Source: Euonymus europaeus
Taxonomy: Eukaryota > Streptophyta > Magnoliopsida > Celastrales > Celastraceae
NCBI GenBank assembly: GCA_963580455.1
Contig: OY756965.1
Span: 3,484,501 to 3,548,500 of the forward strand
Length of the DNA stretch: 64,000 nt
Direction of reading: 5' to 3'
Shown: in pieces, positions 45,963 through 57,975 of the stretch
Layout: every line of letters starts with the position of its first letter
Numbering within the stretch: position 1 is the stretch's first letter
Notes under the pieces: generated by a model
Databases searched by the model: none
Told to the model about the DNA's origin: nothing
The model's input: the letters and a program-made list of their open reading frames with translations, nothing else
Made by a program: the position numbers and the translations under genes

Positions 45963-48305
45963 ATGGAAGAAACCGGTATCGGTCGCTTCACAGGGAGTCT
46001 AGACCCGAGAGCGCAGGAGTTCCGACCTAGATATCCCAGCGACCCGACCCATAACCAACTAATTTCACTCTTTACACCACCGCAACAACCACATCTCTAC
46101 TTTCCGTTCAACGCTCCTTTTCCTCCTCCTCCGCCACAGTATCCACAACAACCCAGTCACGAGCTCCCGTTTTGCCCCCAGTACTCTACGCCACCGGCTT
46201 ACTTTAGCACCTCTTTTCCTGATTTCCTGCCTCCGTCCACGGCGCCCACGCGGACTCTCGTGTTGTCTTCAGTCCCGAGTGACGTCAGCGAGTCAACGAT
46301 TAGGAGGGAACTGGAGGTGTTTGGGGGAGTGAGAGGGGTCCAGATGGAGAGAGTACTTGATGGAATTGTGACCGTTCATTTTTATGATCTGAGGCATGCA
46401 AGGAGGGCGTTGAGTGAGATACAGGAGCAGCACATGCACCATCAAAACTGGCTTGGGGCCCACTACAGTAATTTGGTACTGCCTCCCCCACCACCGTCGC
46501 GTGGGCTCTTTTTCGGCCAGCCCGTCTGGGCATATTTCACTGTACCGGCGAGCGACGCTGTTCCTGACGGGACCAATCAAGGGACAATTGTGGTCTTCAA
46601 TTTGGACCCTGAAGTCACCACTGCCAGTCTAAAGAGGATCTTCGGAGTTTTTGGTAAATTTTGATTTTGCTTTATGTTCTATATTTGGTTGTTTTCGAGG
46701 GTTTTAGGGAGTTTTTTTTGGTGAATAACTGAGAATTTATTTTCATTGAATGCTTGGACTTTCTTCTTCGGAATTGTGTCTCAGGTGAGGTGAAGGAAGT
46801 GCGCGAGACTCCATTGAAGAAGCGACAAAGATTCGTTGAGTTCTTTGACATCAGAGACGCTGCCAAGGCTCTTAACGAAATGAACGGTAAGGAAATTCAC
46901 GGCAAGTATGCAGTGATTGAATTCAGCCGGCCCGGCGGTTTTAGTAAAAAATTCTTCAACGCCACGAAGTGTTATGGTCCTCAAAATTCTATTTACTCCG
47001 CCCCACCTCCTCCACCCCCACCTCCACCTCCTCCGGTACTGTTGCCTCATGAATTCTCCGGTCGTTTTCCTCTTAACATTTCTCCTCGTGCTTATCTTTC
47101 TCGCCGAAATCATCATTCGTTTCCAAAGAAGTCATCGGAACATAGAAAGGGAAACACTAGTGTCATGGTAGCTTCAATTGAAGGTGCAATTGGTGGTTTG
47201 TCGTTAAGCGGTGCAGTGGAGCGTGAAGTTGTGGATAAGGTCGTTAACAATGGATCTTCAAAGAAGAGTGTTGAAAAGAGTCAATCTACAAGAAGGAGTC
47301 GGCCATGGAAAGGAAGACATGGCAAGAAATTAGACATCCAGTTTCTTATAAACGAAGAGGCTATTACTGAATCGAATTGCAGAGATTCAAGAACAACTGT
47401 TATGATCAAGAACATTCCCAACAAGTACAGGTAATTCCTTTTCTTCTACCCATCATCCTATGAACATGTTTGGCGGGGAATCATGGTGTTTTCGTTTTGA
47501 GATTATTGCAGCCAGAAGCTGCTTTTGAACATGTTGGACAACCATTGCATTCATTGCAATGAACAGATTGGTGAAGGCGATAACCAGCCATTGTCTTCCT
47601 ACGACTTTGTCTACCTCCCCATTGATTTCAAGTGAGTTTTGCCATTCAATTACTTAATCGCTTGTTTCTTTCATATTGGGTTTCACAAAGTTTAAGATGA
47701 TGATGCAAAATCGAAATCCTCACACAGCAACAAGTGCAGTGTGGGATATGGGTTTGTGAACATGACTTCACCAGAAGCAACCTGGAGACTATACAAGGCA
47801 TTTCATCTTCAACATTGGGAAGTCTTCAATTCCAGAAAAATCTGTCAAGTTACCTACGCAAGAGTCCAGGTATATTATATATTTATATATACACACACAC
47901 ATAAATGCTTCTCTCTCCGAGTAATCAATGGTGGGTTTTGATAATTAATATTTAATTACTAAATATATATTTTTTAAAAAGGGATTGGAAGCATTGAAGG
48001 AGCATTTCAAGAACTCCAAGTTCCCGTGCGAGATGGACCACTATCTGCCAGTGGTTTTTTCACCTCCTCGAGACGGTAGACAACTGACCGACCCTCTCCC
48101 CGTTGTTGGCCATCAAAACGAACTGTCTATAACTATTGGTCTACCAGGCGATACCCCTTCTGCCTTTGATGACGATGCTTACGTGGACGGTGAAGATAGG
48201 CTCGATAACAGTGAGGATGATGATGACGATCATGCTGATGAAGACCTCCCGGGTTGCCCAAGCTGTTGCAGTAGCTCAAACGGCGGCGTTATTGGGGATG
48301 AGTAA
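45963..48305 (+). CDS. TERMINAL EAR1-like (Mei2-like) RNA-binding protein
   Basis: Five exons, 45963-46653, 46785-47430, 47512-47631, 47728-47869 and 47982-48305, sum to 1923 bases (640 residues). Two standard RRMs come first: about 97-155 ([31 protein letters not shown]) and 207-285 ([35 protein letters not shown]). A run of 11 prolines follows. The C-terminal Mei2-type RRM starts near 434 ([20 protein letters not shown]) and includes [22 protein letters not shown] and [10 protein letters not shown]. The tail is acidic ([10 protein letters not shown]) with [11 protein letters not shown] proteins act in shoot meristems and limit leaf initiation and differentiation. An unusual acceptor, aaaaag, precedes exon 5 and keeps the frame. 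I do not decide between the TEL1 and TEL2 type. Confidence 0.95.
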
Positions 48306-48742
48306 GGTGATCATGACAAGAATAGTAGCTGGACTGAGTGATTGTGGGAAGCGTTGAGTGATTGGAGGTTTCGTAACTGTGTCCATTGCAATGTGAAGGC
48401 CAATGCGAGTTCATCGAGCGAAGATCGTTTATCCAGTATCCGCTACCAATCAGTGTAGTCCTTCACTGGCTAGGTGACCCATGACCCATCCCAATTCCTG
48501 CATCTCTCTCACTCTCATAATGTCATCGTTGATTACTGTATTTGTGCTGAAATTTAAATAATTAATTGTCTTTTGTTTTTTGATGTTTTAGTTTTCTGTT
48601 TAATTTCTCTAGTGTTATTGAATAATATAATAGATAGTTTTATAGTTTAATTTCCTGATTTTGTTTTTTGGATCAGTTGGATTAGGAAATTAATTATTCC
48701 ACTAATCTGTTTTCCTTAATCGAAAATATAACTTTTATAATA
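48306..48742. other. 3' flank of the TEL gene
   Basis: Probable 3' leader, then AT-rich DNA up to the Stowaway-like element. No gene is visible. Confidence 0.5.
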
Positions 48743-48990
48743 CTACATCCGTCTCATTTTAATTGTCTTTTATTCCTTTTTGAAATGTCTCAAAATATAT
48801 GTTCATTTCAATTAATGAAAGTTATTTTTTTCTATTTTTTCTCATTTTATCTTTAATTTAAAAAGTTTAACAACTAACTCTATAATCATAAACCTTATAA
48901 ATAAGGGTATTAATGTTAAATTGAAAGAAAATTAAATATTTTTTTAAACTGTGTGGAAAAAACGGGACAATTAAAATGGAAGAAAATGAG
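48743..48990. mobile_element. Stowaway-like MITE
   Basis: TA flanks both ends (48741-48742 and 48991-48992). The left end reads ctacatccgtctcattttaa, close to the CTCCCTCCGTCCC consensus of Stowaway elements, and attgtc follows. The right end (gggacaattaaaatgg, then aaaatgag) is its inverted partner. It has no coding capacity. Confidence 0.85.
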
Positions 48991-49559
48991 TATAAAATAA
49001 GAAAAATCAAGAATTTTAATATGCATACAGAGACATAAAAGTTGTCAATGAGTAGTCATGTCGATTTTGTTTGGTAATGTGTATACATTATCACCATAGT
49101 GTAGATACCAACCCCGTCATAAGCTTTAGCTTAATAAAATTATGAAGTATAAGCTAATGTTGGATCAAATATCGCACTGACTTATTTGACAATTTATAAT
49201 TATCTTGTTTGTTATAACTAGTTTATTTTTTCGGAATATGATGTCTAATCTATATCGGTGTACAAATCACACTATTTTCATCTTAATCAGTTAATAGTGA
49301 CAGTGGACGTGCATTGGAAATCTGGTCTCCTCATGCCTTTCCTTGCTCTATTAACAGCTGGATTCCAGTTTGGTCAAAATGAATCCAACTACAAATAAGT
49401 TCCTTGTTTTTGGATTTGACTCGGATTTCTACGTAATATTTGAAGCCAGTCTTTTGACATTTTGAAATTAGCATTCATTCGGAGGGATGGATGGGTGAAA
49501 GAACAAAAAAAAGAACAAGGGTGGGGAGTGGGGAGGTTGGCCTCGTGATTCTGAGACAG

Positions 49560-49605
49560 GGCATGAAATCTCATGCCACGTCAGAGAATCAAGATGACGT
49601 GGCAT
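49560..49605. promoter_or_regulatory. Inverted pair of ACGT boxes with an adjacent hairpin
   Basis: The arms atgccacgtca (49573-49583) and tgacgtggcat (49595-49605) are a perfect 11-base inverted repeat with an 11-base spacer. Each arm holds TGACGTGGC, a strong plant bZIP target. A second small palindrome, ggcatga aatc tcatgcc (49560-49577), overlaps the left arm. The same GCCACGTCA occurs once more at 50013-50021. Which gene, if any, is controlled is unknown. Confidence 0.6.
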
Positions 49606-50664
49606 CATCTGAGTCTTTTAACTAATTGACTCTAACTTTGATCCGTACTATCATAACTAGTCTGGACGACACAGATGATGCATTGGCATTTTACCTATCT
49701 ATATAGCTACCTACCTATACATAAAACCCTAAAAAGCAACTGCCTTTTGCGATTTCTCTCTCATTCTTTCTCACATACCATATCAATGTCTATGTATGTA
49801 TGTATATGTATATGCATTATATGGGCCCACACCACAAACACACACACAAATACAGTCCTACACAGACAGTCAACCTCCATCGCCACCACCACCCCACCCC
49901 ACCACCTCCCCTCTGTCCCATTTTAATGCTTTCTGTCACATCCTTCATCCTCTTGCGCTGCCTTTTTCTGATTTCCTGGGGGTTTGACGCGTGTCCCTTA
50001 CCCCCGATGCTTGCCACGTCACGGCTCCAAATCCCATCCTGTGGTTCTCAACCTCGTATTGTTGGCATCAAATGTGCTGACAACATGCCCCAAGTTCATG
50101 CAAAGACAAAATTCCTTTTATTATATCTAATCTAAACACAGTCCCAACTCCCAAGTCCTCCTCAACGTGAATATTTAAGGGAAAGAGGGGTTGGGAACTT
50201 TTGAAAATTCCGTTTGTTGTTTGGCTTTCACCTTACAATATGAGAGAGAGAGACGGGGATGATGGTCTTTTAGTTTCATGTATTTGTGTAAAACATCTTG
50301 GACAGGCTTTAAGGACAATGTAAAGATTGAAAGGGGGTTTGGTTATGGTGAAAGCTCATTCATCAGGGTTTTGTCATATCCTGTATTTGCATTTAATGCT
50401 GGGCAATGCCAGTTTCCTTCCTTGCCTAGCTAATCGTGCTTCAAAATAAGGTCTAACGTGTGCTTAAGTTGATGTTGTAACTAATTGCAGTGATCATTGG
50501 ATGCTTCAAGAAGCTGCAGATTCCTAATAAATTTTTTTACCTCGGTAAAACCAGACCATTATGGTCCTAATAAAGTTAATGGGTTATGCGCAGCAGACAA
50601 TGATACCAGTCCCAGTGCAACCACCTTAAGTTAATATACACGATTGTTTTTTTTTTTTTTTGAC

Positions 50665-50727
50665 ATTTTGTAGAGGTTTTTGACCGAGTAACGGGTAAAA
50701 ACTTGTGAGGGTAAAAGATACATGGGT
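50665..50727 (+). repeat. Dispersed repeat with gtttttgaccgagtaacggg, copy 1
   Basis: The stretch gtagaggtttttgaccgagtaa through gtgagggtaaaagat recurs at 51649-51693 with few changes. A T run precedes this copy (about 50648-50661). The class is unknown; a retroposon on the minus strand is possible. Confidence 0.7.
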
Positions 50728-51648
50728 CTTTTAATTACAGGTTAAGCGCCTGTAATTAAGGCAGACGACGATCCCAGTGCAAAATGGTGATATGACTAGG
50801 GGATAATATATATAGATATTTGTGTTTTTTTGGTGTGATTATATTTAAAAATGCATATGTTTTAATGATGTGGCTGAGTTTTTGTGTAAATAGAAATGAG
50901 AAGTCGACTCATTTTATAAGAAAATGTGGATAATAAAATACAATGAAATAAGTATTTGTTGACATGATTGAGTATTGATTTTGATTTCTGTGTAATAGAG
51001 GTGTGACTCAATATTAATTTTAATGGCTCAATAGTGGTCAATACCACTGTAGTTGCCCTAAGGCCCTTAGGGGTGTACAAATACTATTTGTAATCTGGAA
51101 TTGATTCAAATCGTGATTATTAGGTGAACAATTACAAATTCCATTAGTAATTTAGATTTTTTGGGATTCAATTATTTCTGTTTTGATTTTAGATTTAATT
51201 GAATAAATCTAATAAAATTTTATAAATTTATAAATTTATTTATTCAAATAATTTTAAGGCAACAAAATATATGGTTCATACCAAAATATCATTCCCAATT
51301 TTTCATTAGGGCTTGAAATACCATGTCTACTCATTCTCCTCCCTTACTATTCGTTGTCTCCGACTTTATTCTCCTCGCACACTATTCTCTAATTTATTGT
51401 GAGTTTTCAAATTTTTTTGCTTAAAATTTGGATATTGACAAATTTTTATCATATATATATACTTAATATATAATTCATTAGATAAAGATTCACCATTATT
51501 ATATCATATGTCATGTGTGATAAAAACTCTCACCTTATTTTTTAAATTTAAAAATACTTCAATGGAGTCTTCTCGAAATTTAATTATCATTTTTAGAAGG
51601 AAAAAAACCACCTAATAGATAGGAGTTAGTTTTGTCTCGTTGTTGTAG

Positions 51649-51693
51649 GTTTTTGACCGGTAACGGGTAAAGACCGGTGAGGGTAAAAGATTT
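51649..51693 (+). repeat. Dispersed repeat, copy 2
   Basis: It reads aggtttttgaccggtaacgg, then gtaaagaccggtgagggtaaaagat. The match to copy 1 stops sharply after this block, so the shared part is about 45 bases. Confidence 0.7.
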
Positions 51694-52668
51694 TGTGGGG
51701 AGGCGAGCGTGCGTGAGCAGGACTTTTGGGGTAATCAAGGCCACACGGTTGGCCATGTTGGACTTATCTTTAATTAATCAGCCCCACTATACTTGATTTT
51801 TGAAAAGTCTCAAATAATAAAGCTTTAATTAAATTAATATCAATATTTTAATATTATATAATTATATTATACTTGGACAAGAGAGGGCTTTGGAAAGATC
51901 ATATGCACGACTGTTTGTCTTGTTTTGGTTTCTGTTTTTGTTTCTCTTTCTTTCCTATTTTAATGTCTGATTTTTATTTTTATAATTAGCTTTGCATCTT
52001 CTTGTCTCTGCTCTGACGTTTTGGTTTTTGAGAGATAGTTCCTTTTATCTGACTACTGTGAAGATTTTGATTATAACAAAATTGATTAAAAAAAATGTCA
52101 AAATAAAATATTCATATATCTATTTAATGCATATTAAAGGACAGTCTTATGGAGTTAAATAGAGGCAAAGTAAAAAAAATAATGACTAAAATTTTGTAAT
52201 CAAAGAAAGACTAGGAGAATCTAAAACAACAAAAAAATGTTAATGCTGTTGCTGCCTTAAAAACTGGGGTGTCAATGGCCGATTTTGATAACTCGCATCC
52301 ATCAAATAATATTTCCTGCACATTGAACATATATGTCAAACTTTATTGTTTATTTTTTCTAAATAAGCATTATATGTCAAATAATATCTCACCTTGTTTT
52401 TGTGGAGGTCAAGGTGGGATCAACCGCAAAGGTTAGAAAGTAATGCATTGTACATTACTTATTAAAATCATAGAAATATTGTAGCATGTGGCAATCGAGT
52501 GACCCATGTCGGATATAGTCATTTAGTGATACAAAGGTGCAGTTCTATCTCTCTCAGAAATCTCAGTGGTTCTATTGTATCAAATGCTCTTTCATAGGTT
52601 CCATATATAGATGCATACTCATCAATGTATTTACTAAGCTCTGTAAGCTAGTCATACCTTACAGGATC

Positions 52669-53720
52669 TCATGCATTTTGGTCTCCTTCCATTCGTAATG
52701 AGCTAGCAATGGCTCGAAAAACACAATTCCCATCGACGATGATATCAGTCAGAGAAATTATGAATTTATGCAAATGAGATGGAAACTGGTTGTTGTAACT
52801 CTTTGATAGCAATGGAGGAGCATAAACTGAAGAACAACTATGTATGTGGGTTGCAACCTCATCTAACACAATCTCAAACGCAGGTGGATTCGGACGAGTT
52901 GTTATATCAACCTTTTTCCTAGAAACAAGTCTGCTGGGTTTTTCTCCTCTGGCTCTGCAAGTAAAGTTGTTGAAGAATTAATAATTTCATTTAACTTTTG
53001 TAACAACCCAAGCTTACAAAATCGAGACTTCTACTTGAATTGTTCAGTAAATAAGTCTAACTCAACTGTCTTTTATTCCTGTGAAATTTTACTTTCTTCA
53101 ATATGAATCGACACAAGAAAGTGGAATCAGATGATCTTGTATATAAATATAAATATCTCATGTGCACATGTGAACCATGAGTTAATCTAATTTGACAACC
53201 ACAAGCTTGTGCATCAATTCCAACAACATCAGAACGTTGCTCTTCCATGAGAATATGATATAATCCCACTGATGAAACAAACCCTCTTAAATCTTTGAAG
53301 ATTGAAACATTGAAATCATGCTGCACGAAAGTACAATTTTCTCCAAGAATGCTTCGATAGAAGTTGCAGCTTTCCAAAAGATTATTAATGAATAACCACA
53401 CTGACTCAAGATTTCCCGTGAAATTTTTTGTATGCCCTTTTCAACTTTGCATCCCGGCTTTCGACTCGATTTGTCATCCTATTATCAAAATGCATTGCAT
53501 TAGGAGTTCAAGCAGCAACAATTCTCTTTGAGCATGCTGTCTTTATGTAATTAGTTGCAGCTGGACAACATGTATTAAATAATTGTTCGATAGATAGCAT
53601 CCTCATATTATACTCCTCCGGGTTTCTTAGTCTACCAAATAATGTCAAATTGAGTAAAATATCTTTAAATGAAAAATATTGTTTTTTGGGCCACATATTT
53701 TGGGGCCCAGTGCAGTAGCC
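52669..53720 (-). pseudogene. MULE transposase relic with C-terminal OTU domain
   Basis: Read on the minus strand, the first piece (about 53,400-53,720) has FDNRMTNRVESRDAKLKRA, the hallmark after the MULE catalytic core. The next piece (53057-53401) has VQHDFNVSIFKDLRGFVSS and VGIDAQACGCQIRLTHG, the zinc-finger (SWIM-like) region where CGC..THG is expected. The last piece (52669 to about 52920) reads KPSRLVSRKKVDITTRPN, then IVDGNCVFRAIASSLRM, which is the Asp-Gly-Asn-Cys motif of OTU cysteine proteases. A TGA at 53508-53510 falls where Trp is expected, and a frameshift lies near 53,405. The N-terminal catalytic region was not found. The element is dead. Confidence 0.8.
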
Positions 53721-54259
53721 CATGCCGACCTGCCCCGAAGACCGACTCTTCTGTTAGAATATATGCATGATTAGGGGAATGCTTAAATCAATCGCAATTC
53801 TCATTCTAATCAACTCATGCAGCACCCATTGTTTTGTAGACTCCAGGCTTGTTAGAAAATTGAGTTGGCAATATGACAGAGTAAAGAATTTGAGGTTATG
53901 ATAGCTAATGGTGGAAAAGTGAGAAGTACAGGGTACTGTACGGATGTTCCTCTTGGTATGAGGATTTATAATTGCAAGACTTAACCAGTGCAATAGTTCC
54001 CTTGAAAATAAATTCTGAAAATTTTAGACTATGAAGAGAGTGATAATAAAAGGAAAATGTAAAAAGTGAAAAATTATATTGGAAATTGTGTTTTAAAGCG
54101 AAAAGATAAAAAATTGTATTGAAATATGTGTTTTTATTGATGTGGGCGGATTGAGAGTCGTGTTTTGCTGACGTGAATAAATAAATGGGATCCAATCGGA
54201 AATTTTGGAGTGCTTGAAATTGAGGTAGCAGTGGACTTGACCTATGTATCAACTCAGGA

Positions 54260-54600
54260 GTGAAAATAAAAAATACAATAGAGTATCAAGAAATACAAGC
54301 AGTTTCTTTAAATCAGATTGAAAAAGGCATACAGGGTACCTATTTGGGTATACTGTTATATTCTCAGGAATTGATAGCAGTAGATGAAGCCACAGATCTG
54401 GATTCCTCGCAAATTGAAGAACTACAAGCTCTTTTGGATCATTATGAGGGCATTTTCCAGACTCCAGTCTTTACCACCAGAAAGAGAATATGATCACAGA
54501 ACAAAAGGCAGAACAAAGGGCCAATAATTTTAACCCTCCCCCGTCAATATTATGCAGCATTCTGAATTTTCCGAAAGATTTGACAAATCCTCAGAGGCAT
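54260..54600 (+). pseudogene. Ty3/gypsy polyprotein relic
   Basis: The frame 54260-54493 contains EELQALLDHYEGIFQTP, the conserved stretch just before reverse transcriptase in Ty3/gypsy elements (usually followed by R..DH.I.L..G). After a one-base shift near 54490 the text continues REYDHRTKGRTKG and then degenerates. No RT catalytic motif or LTR belonging to it was found. Confidence 0.6.
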
Positions 54601-57600
54601 TTTCCAAATGCAGCTACGGATACAAAGGTTTAGTGCTACAAAGAAATGATGATTCTTAGTCAGCTAAAGCCTAAAAGCACATATATACACCAAGAGATGC
54701 TTCTGAGTTAGATAGTTCCTTGCATACATAGGAGTTGAACAAACACAAACTACACTCCAGATGATCAAGTTCCCATGGCAGTCGTGGTCATTATGATTAA
54801 AAGATTCTTTGCTAAAAGATGAAGGCTCCAAAGGACATGGCGAAGTAGGTTGCCACTCTCACCATCTTTGATTGCTGCTTTCTTCACGAGAGGCCCAGCA
54901 ACAGAGATCTACCGGTTCTGTCGTATGAACTATGAAGAGCTTCGCAGAAAAATTTCAAATGTGGGAATCTGGGATCCAGATATTTCCACTACTGGGGATC
55001 TGCAGGCGATCCAAAATCGGATGACTCAGATCAGGCCGAGCTGGGCCCAATAAATTGGGCCTGTTTTCTTTTCTAAACTTGGTCTTTAGAGGGTATATTT
55101 TGAAGGGCCTTACCGGCCCAATAATTTTCTAAAACACAGTGGCATGTTTGGTAATTTCACAACTTTTTAGGGTTACACGGCAAGCTTGTGATCCCAATAT
55201 TCCTCTTTAAAATCCGTAATTTGTACAGAGTTTGGGCATCGGATGGATTGGAAACCCTAACGCCGCCCGAGAGTCCGGTGGTAGCTTTTGACGCGGTGAG
55301 CTTCGTCATTAACGCTTGTAGATTTTAGTTCACATTTTCGATCTCAATTTTTGAACGTGCTGGTTAGAGTTATTTTTTGTTAGTTGTGTGAAAATTTGAG
55401 GATTTGATCGCTTTCGATAGGCGTTGCGTTCTTCGTCGGATTATAATAAATCCTGAGGGTCGTGTCAACGGAAGCGTATATTGATTTCAACAGCGACCGA
55501 TTTCTGTACAGGATACGCAGTTTTTGATAAATAATGGCGTAGCTTGATTCAGTGTCGCGTTGTGACATTTTCTTATCTTTTATTGAAATTTGTTTTCTTG
55601 ATTTGCAATTAGATTTACAATTTGAAGAGGCGTTGCTTCATAATGGTGAACTCTCCCTTGATGAATAGTGGGAGATGTTTCAAGTTTCCGGAGCATAGAT
55701 TGAATATACTCTTGTGCCAGTTTTAAACAGCGAAGTGTATCAATTTTGTTGCATTCTGCTACCTGTCTACTGGTATATCCCCAATATATTCATAAGTTTA
55801 TTTTTCCTTAGATTTCGTTTTGGCCCTGGGATATGAAAGATTTTCATAATTTAATTATGATGTCATTCAATTGTAACATTTTTTGCCATCTGTGGTGAAA
55901 CTTAAAACTGTCTTTTGATTTTGTTCTCAGTTTCTATCTGTCGTTTTTCTGGGCAAGGTTTTGTTTGTCTCTATGTCAGTGTTCTTTCAAAACTCCACCT
56001 GAGTAATTTTTAATGAGTAAACAGATAAATTTGTTTGTTTGTGGATACATAAGAAGTTTTATGTTTTAAAATTAGGCAATTTCTCTATTTCTTTGGCTTA
56101 GAAGGGTAGTTTTGTTAGACCTATTGGTTAACCATGTTTGTAGAATTGGGGTGAGAAAATTGTCTGATTCGGATGATCAATTTGTGTAATTTGGAGTAAA
56201 GTGAGTTTATGTTCGAGATTTGGATTCCAATTCTAAGGATTTGTCGGGTTTGAAATTGAGTTTTGGTCTAAATATAATATTTTTCAAAATTTTTTATTTT
56301 GCATTTGTAGTTTGGTATGAAACCCTACTCTCATGCTGTGAGTCCATGACATCATACCCTTTTGCTGGCCATGAAGTTTTTGAATTGGGGTAGAGTATTT
56401 GGACTCCCATTATTTGGAGTTTTCCATGTTATTTTTTTTCCTTTTTTAACTAGTAATTTTTCACATCGAATTTTTTTACATTCGAAATTGATTCTTATTT
56501 TTAATTAATTATTAACATAGAACAGTATTTTAACACTGATTTCATGTGCATGAAACAGTTCTAATATTATAAATTTTTAGTTGCATGAAACTGGGCAAGA
56601 TCAAGTTTGGTTAGGATAGATTAATTAATTAAGTTTATGACGTGTGATATTTAAAATATTAAAATTATAATGTTTCAAAATTATGAAAATAAAGCAAGAG
56701 CAAATTAGCATGGGATTGGATGTTGGATTTCTGTTAAACGCTAATTTCTTAAAGTATAAAATTAGTGATAGCATTGGCTTGAAGCACAAGCTTGTGATAG
56801 CGTACTGTGTAATATTTAAAATAGTAAATTTATAAATGTGTATATGCCGTTCAATAATTAAAGTTATATAATAAAAAATAATTACATAAATATAGTTTTT
56901 TTAAAAGAAAAAAATATTAATAATAAATTAAAAATCGGAATCAATTTTAGAAGTAAAAATGTTTGTTAAGAAAACTTATTAGTTAATAAAGAATAGCATG
57001 AAAAAAAATGTTGGACGAGGTTCAAATACAAAAAATGGGGATTTAAATTAGTAGTGTTTTGTGTTCTGTGGATCATATCATCGAATGATTTCATGAAGGA
57101 AGAATTGTTTATTTATTTTTTTTTTCACTGTTAGATTCAAAAATTTGTATATATCTTACCAAAATATCCATTGTGCTTTATTTTTAAAAAAGTAAATACC
57201 AATTGTTGTTAAAATAATAAAGCTAAGTGAAAGCCTCGGCCGAGGATCAACCCGAGTCTGAAGCCACGTCCATAGGTCTGACTCATCTATCTGGGTTCAT
57301 GCCAGTCCTAGACAACTACAATGGTGCTCTACTAATCGCCCATTAAATTTTAAAAGTGGTTTCTACGTCTATCTAATAAAAAAACAACTCTTAATACAAT
57401 CAAATTAGCATAACACATTTCAATATTGTCACATTTACAAAATTCATCATCCGATACAAAACCATTATCTAATCCAATCACGTTCTTATTTTTCATACTA
57501 TCTTCATTAAATTTACACCAAAATTAAGATTGGGTTTCACATTTATTACAAAAAGTCAAGTCACATCATCATCCACATCACTAAAATACATATCTCAATA

Positions 57601-57975
57601 CAACTACATCAACATAACAAATTTTTTAATGCAACCACATTAACAACTAATGGTCCATTATATTTGACACCATTGTTGTTGCCGCCCTATGACAAGGTGG
57701 GGCAGTTGTCCCCTTCAAAAAAAAATTAATTGTATTTTTTTTAGTAAATTATTTGGATTTAATAGATAAATGTCCCAGCTGAAAAATCAAATCTCCCCTT
57801 CCAGTAGATAAAATCTCAAACTTAGTCTAGAAAGCCCAAAAGAACCCAAATAAAAATCAAAATATTCCTAACCAGGCCCTAGCATCTCCTCCTAAGTCGT
57901 AACCCAAACCCTAGTCAAAAGATCTGCACAGCTGCACCAAAGAGTTGTTGGTGATGGAGATATGAGACAATGTTG
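54601..57975. other. Intergenic stretch with leader-like segments
   Basis: A 67-codon frame at 54850-55053 starts at TTG; its part from an internal ATG reads MNYEELRRKISNVGIWDP and has codon use that could be genuine, but I recognise no family. At 55,250-55,330 the sequence aaccctaacgccgcccgaga and a donor-like gcg|gtgagc look like a 5' leader with an intron. A 26-codon frame begins at 55643 (MVNSPLMNSG). No coding body follows. About 57,880-57,960 is another leader-like stretch. Confidence 0.4.

Larger units (their letters stand above)
48991..52668. other. Long intergenic stretch
   Basis: No coding gene is visible. It contains the ACGT-box cluster (49573-50021), a promoter-like TATA region near 49699, two copies of a dispersed repeat (50665-50727, 51649-51693), a TATG-type microsatellite (about 49791-49815), and a possible MITE end near 51040-51060 (cactgtagttgccctaag). 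Confidence 0.5.

Noticed and set aside
46293..46580. Minus-strand frames inside TEL exon 1
   Set aside because: They are shadows of the GC-richer coding exon on the plus strand.
50160..50460. MicroRNA precursor in the region after the ACGT boxes
   Set aside because: None of the common conserved plant microRNA sequences I know is present, and no long near-perfect hairpin was seen.
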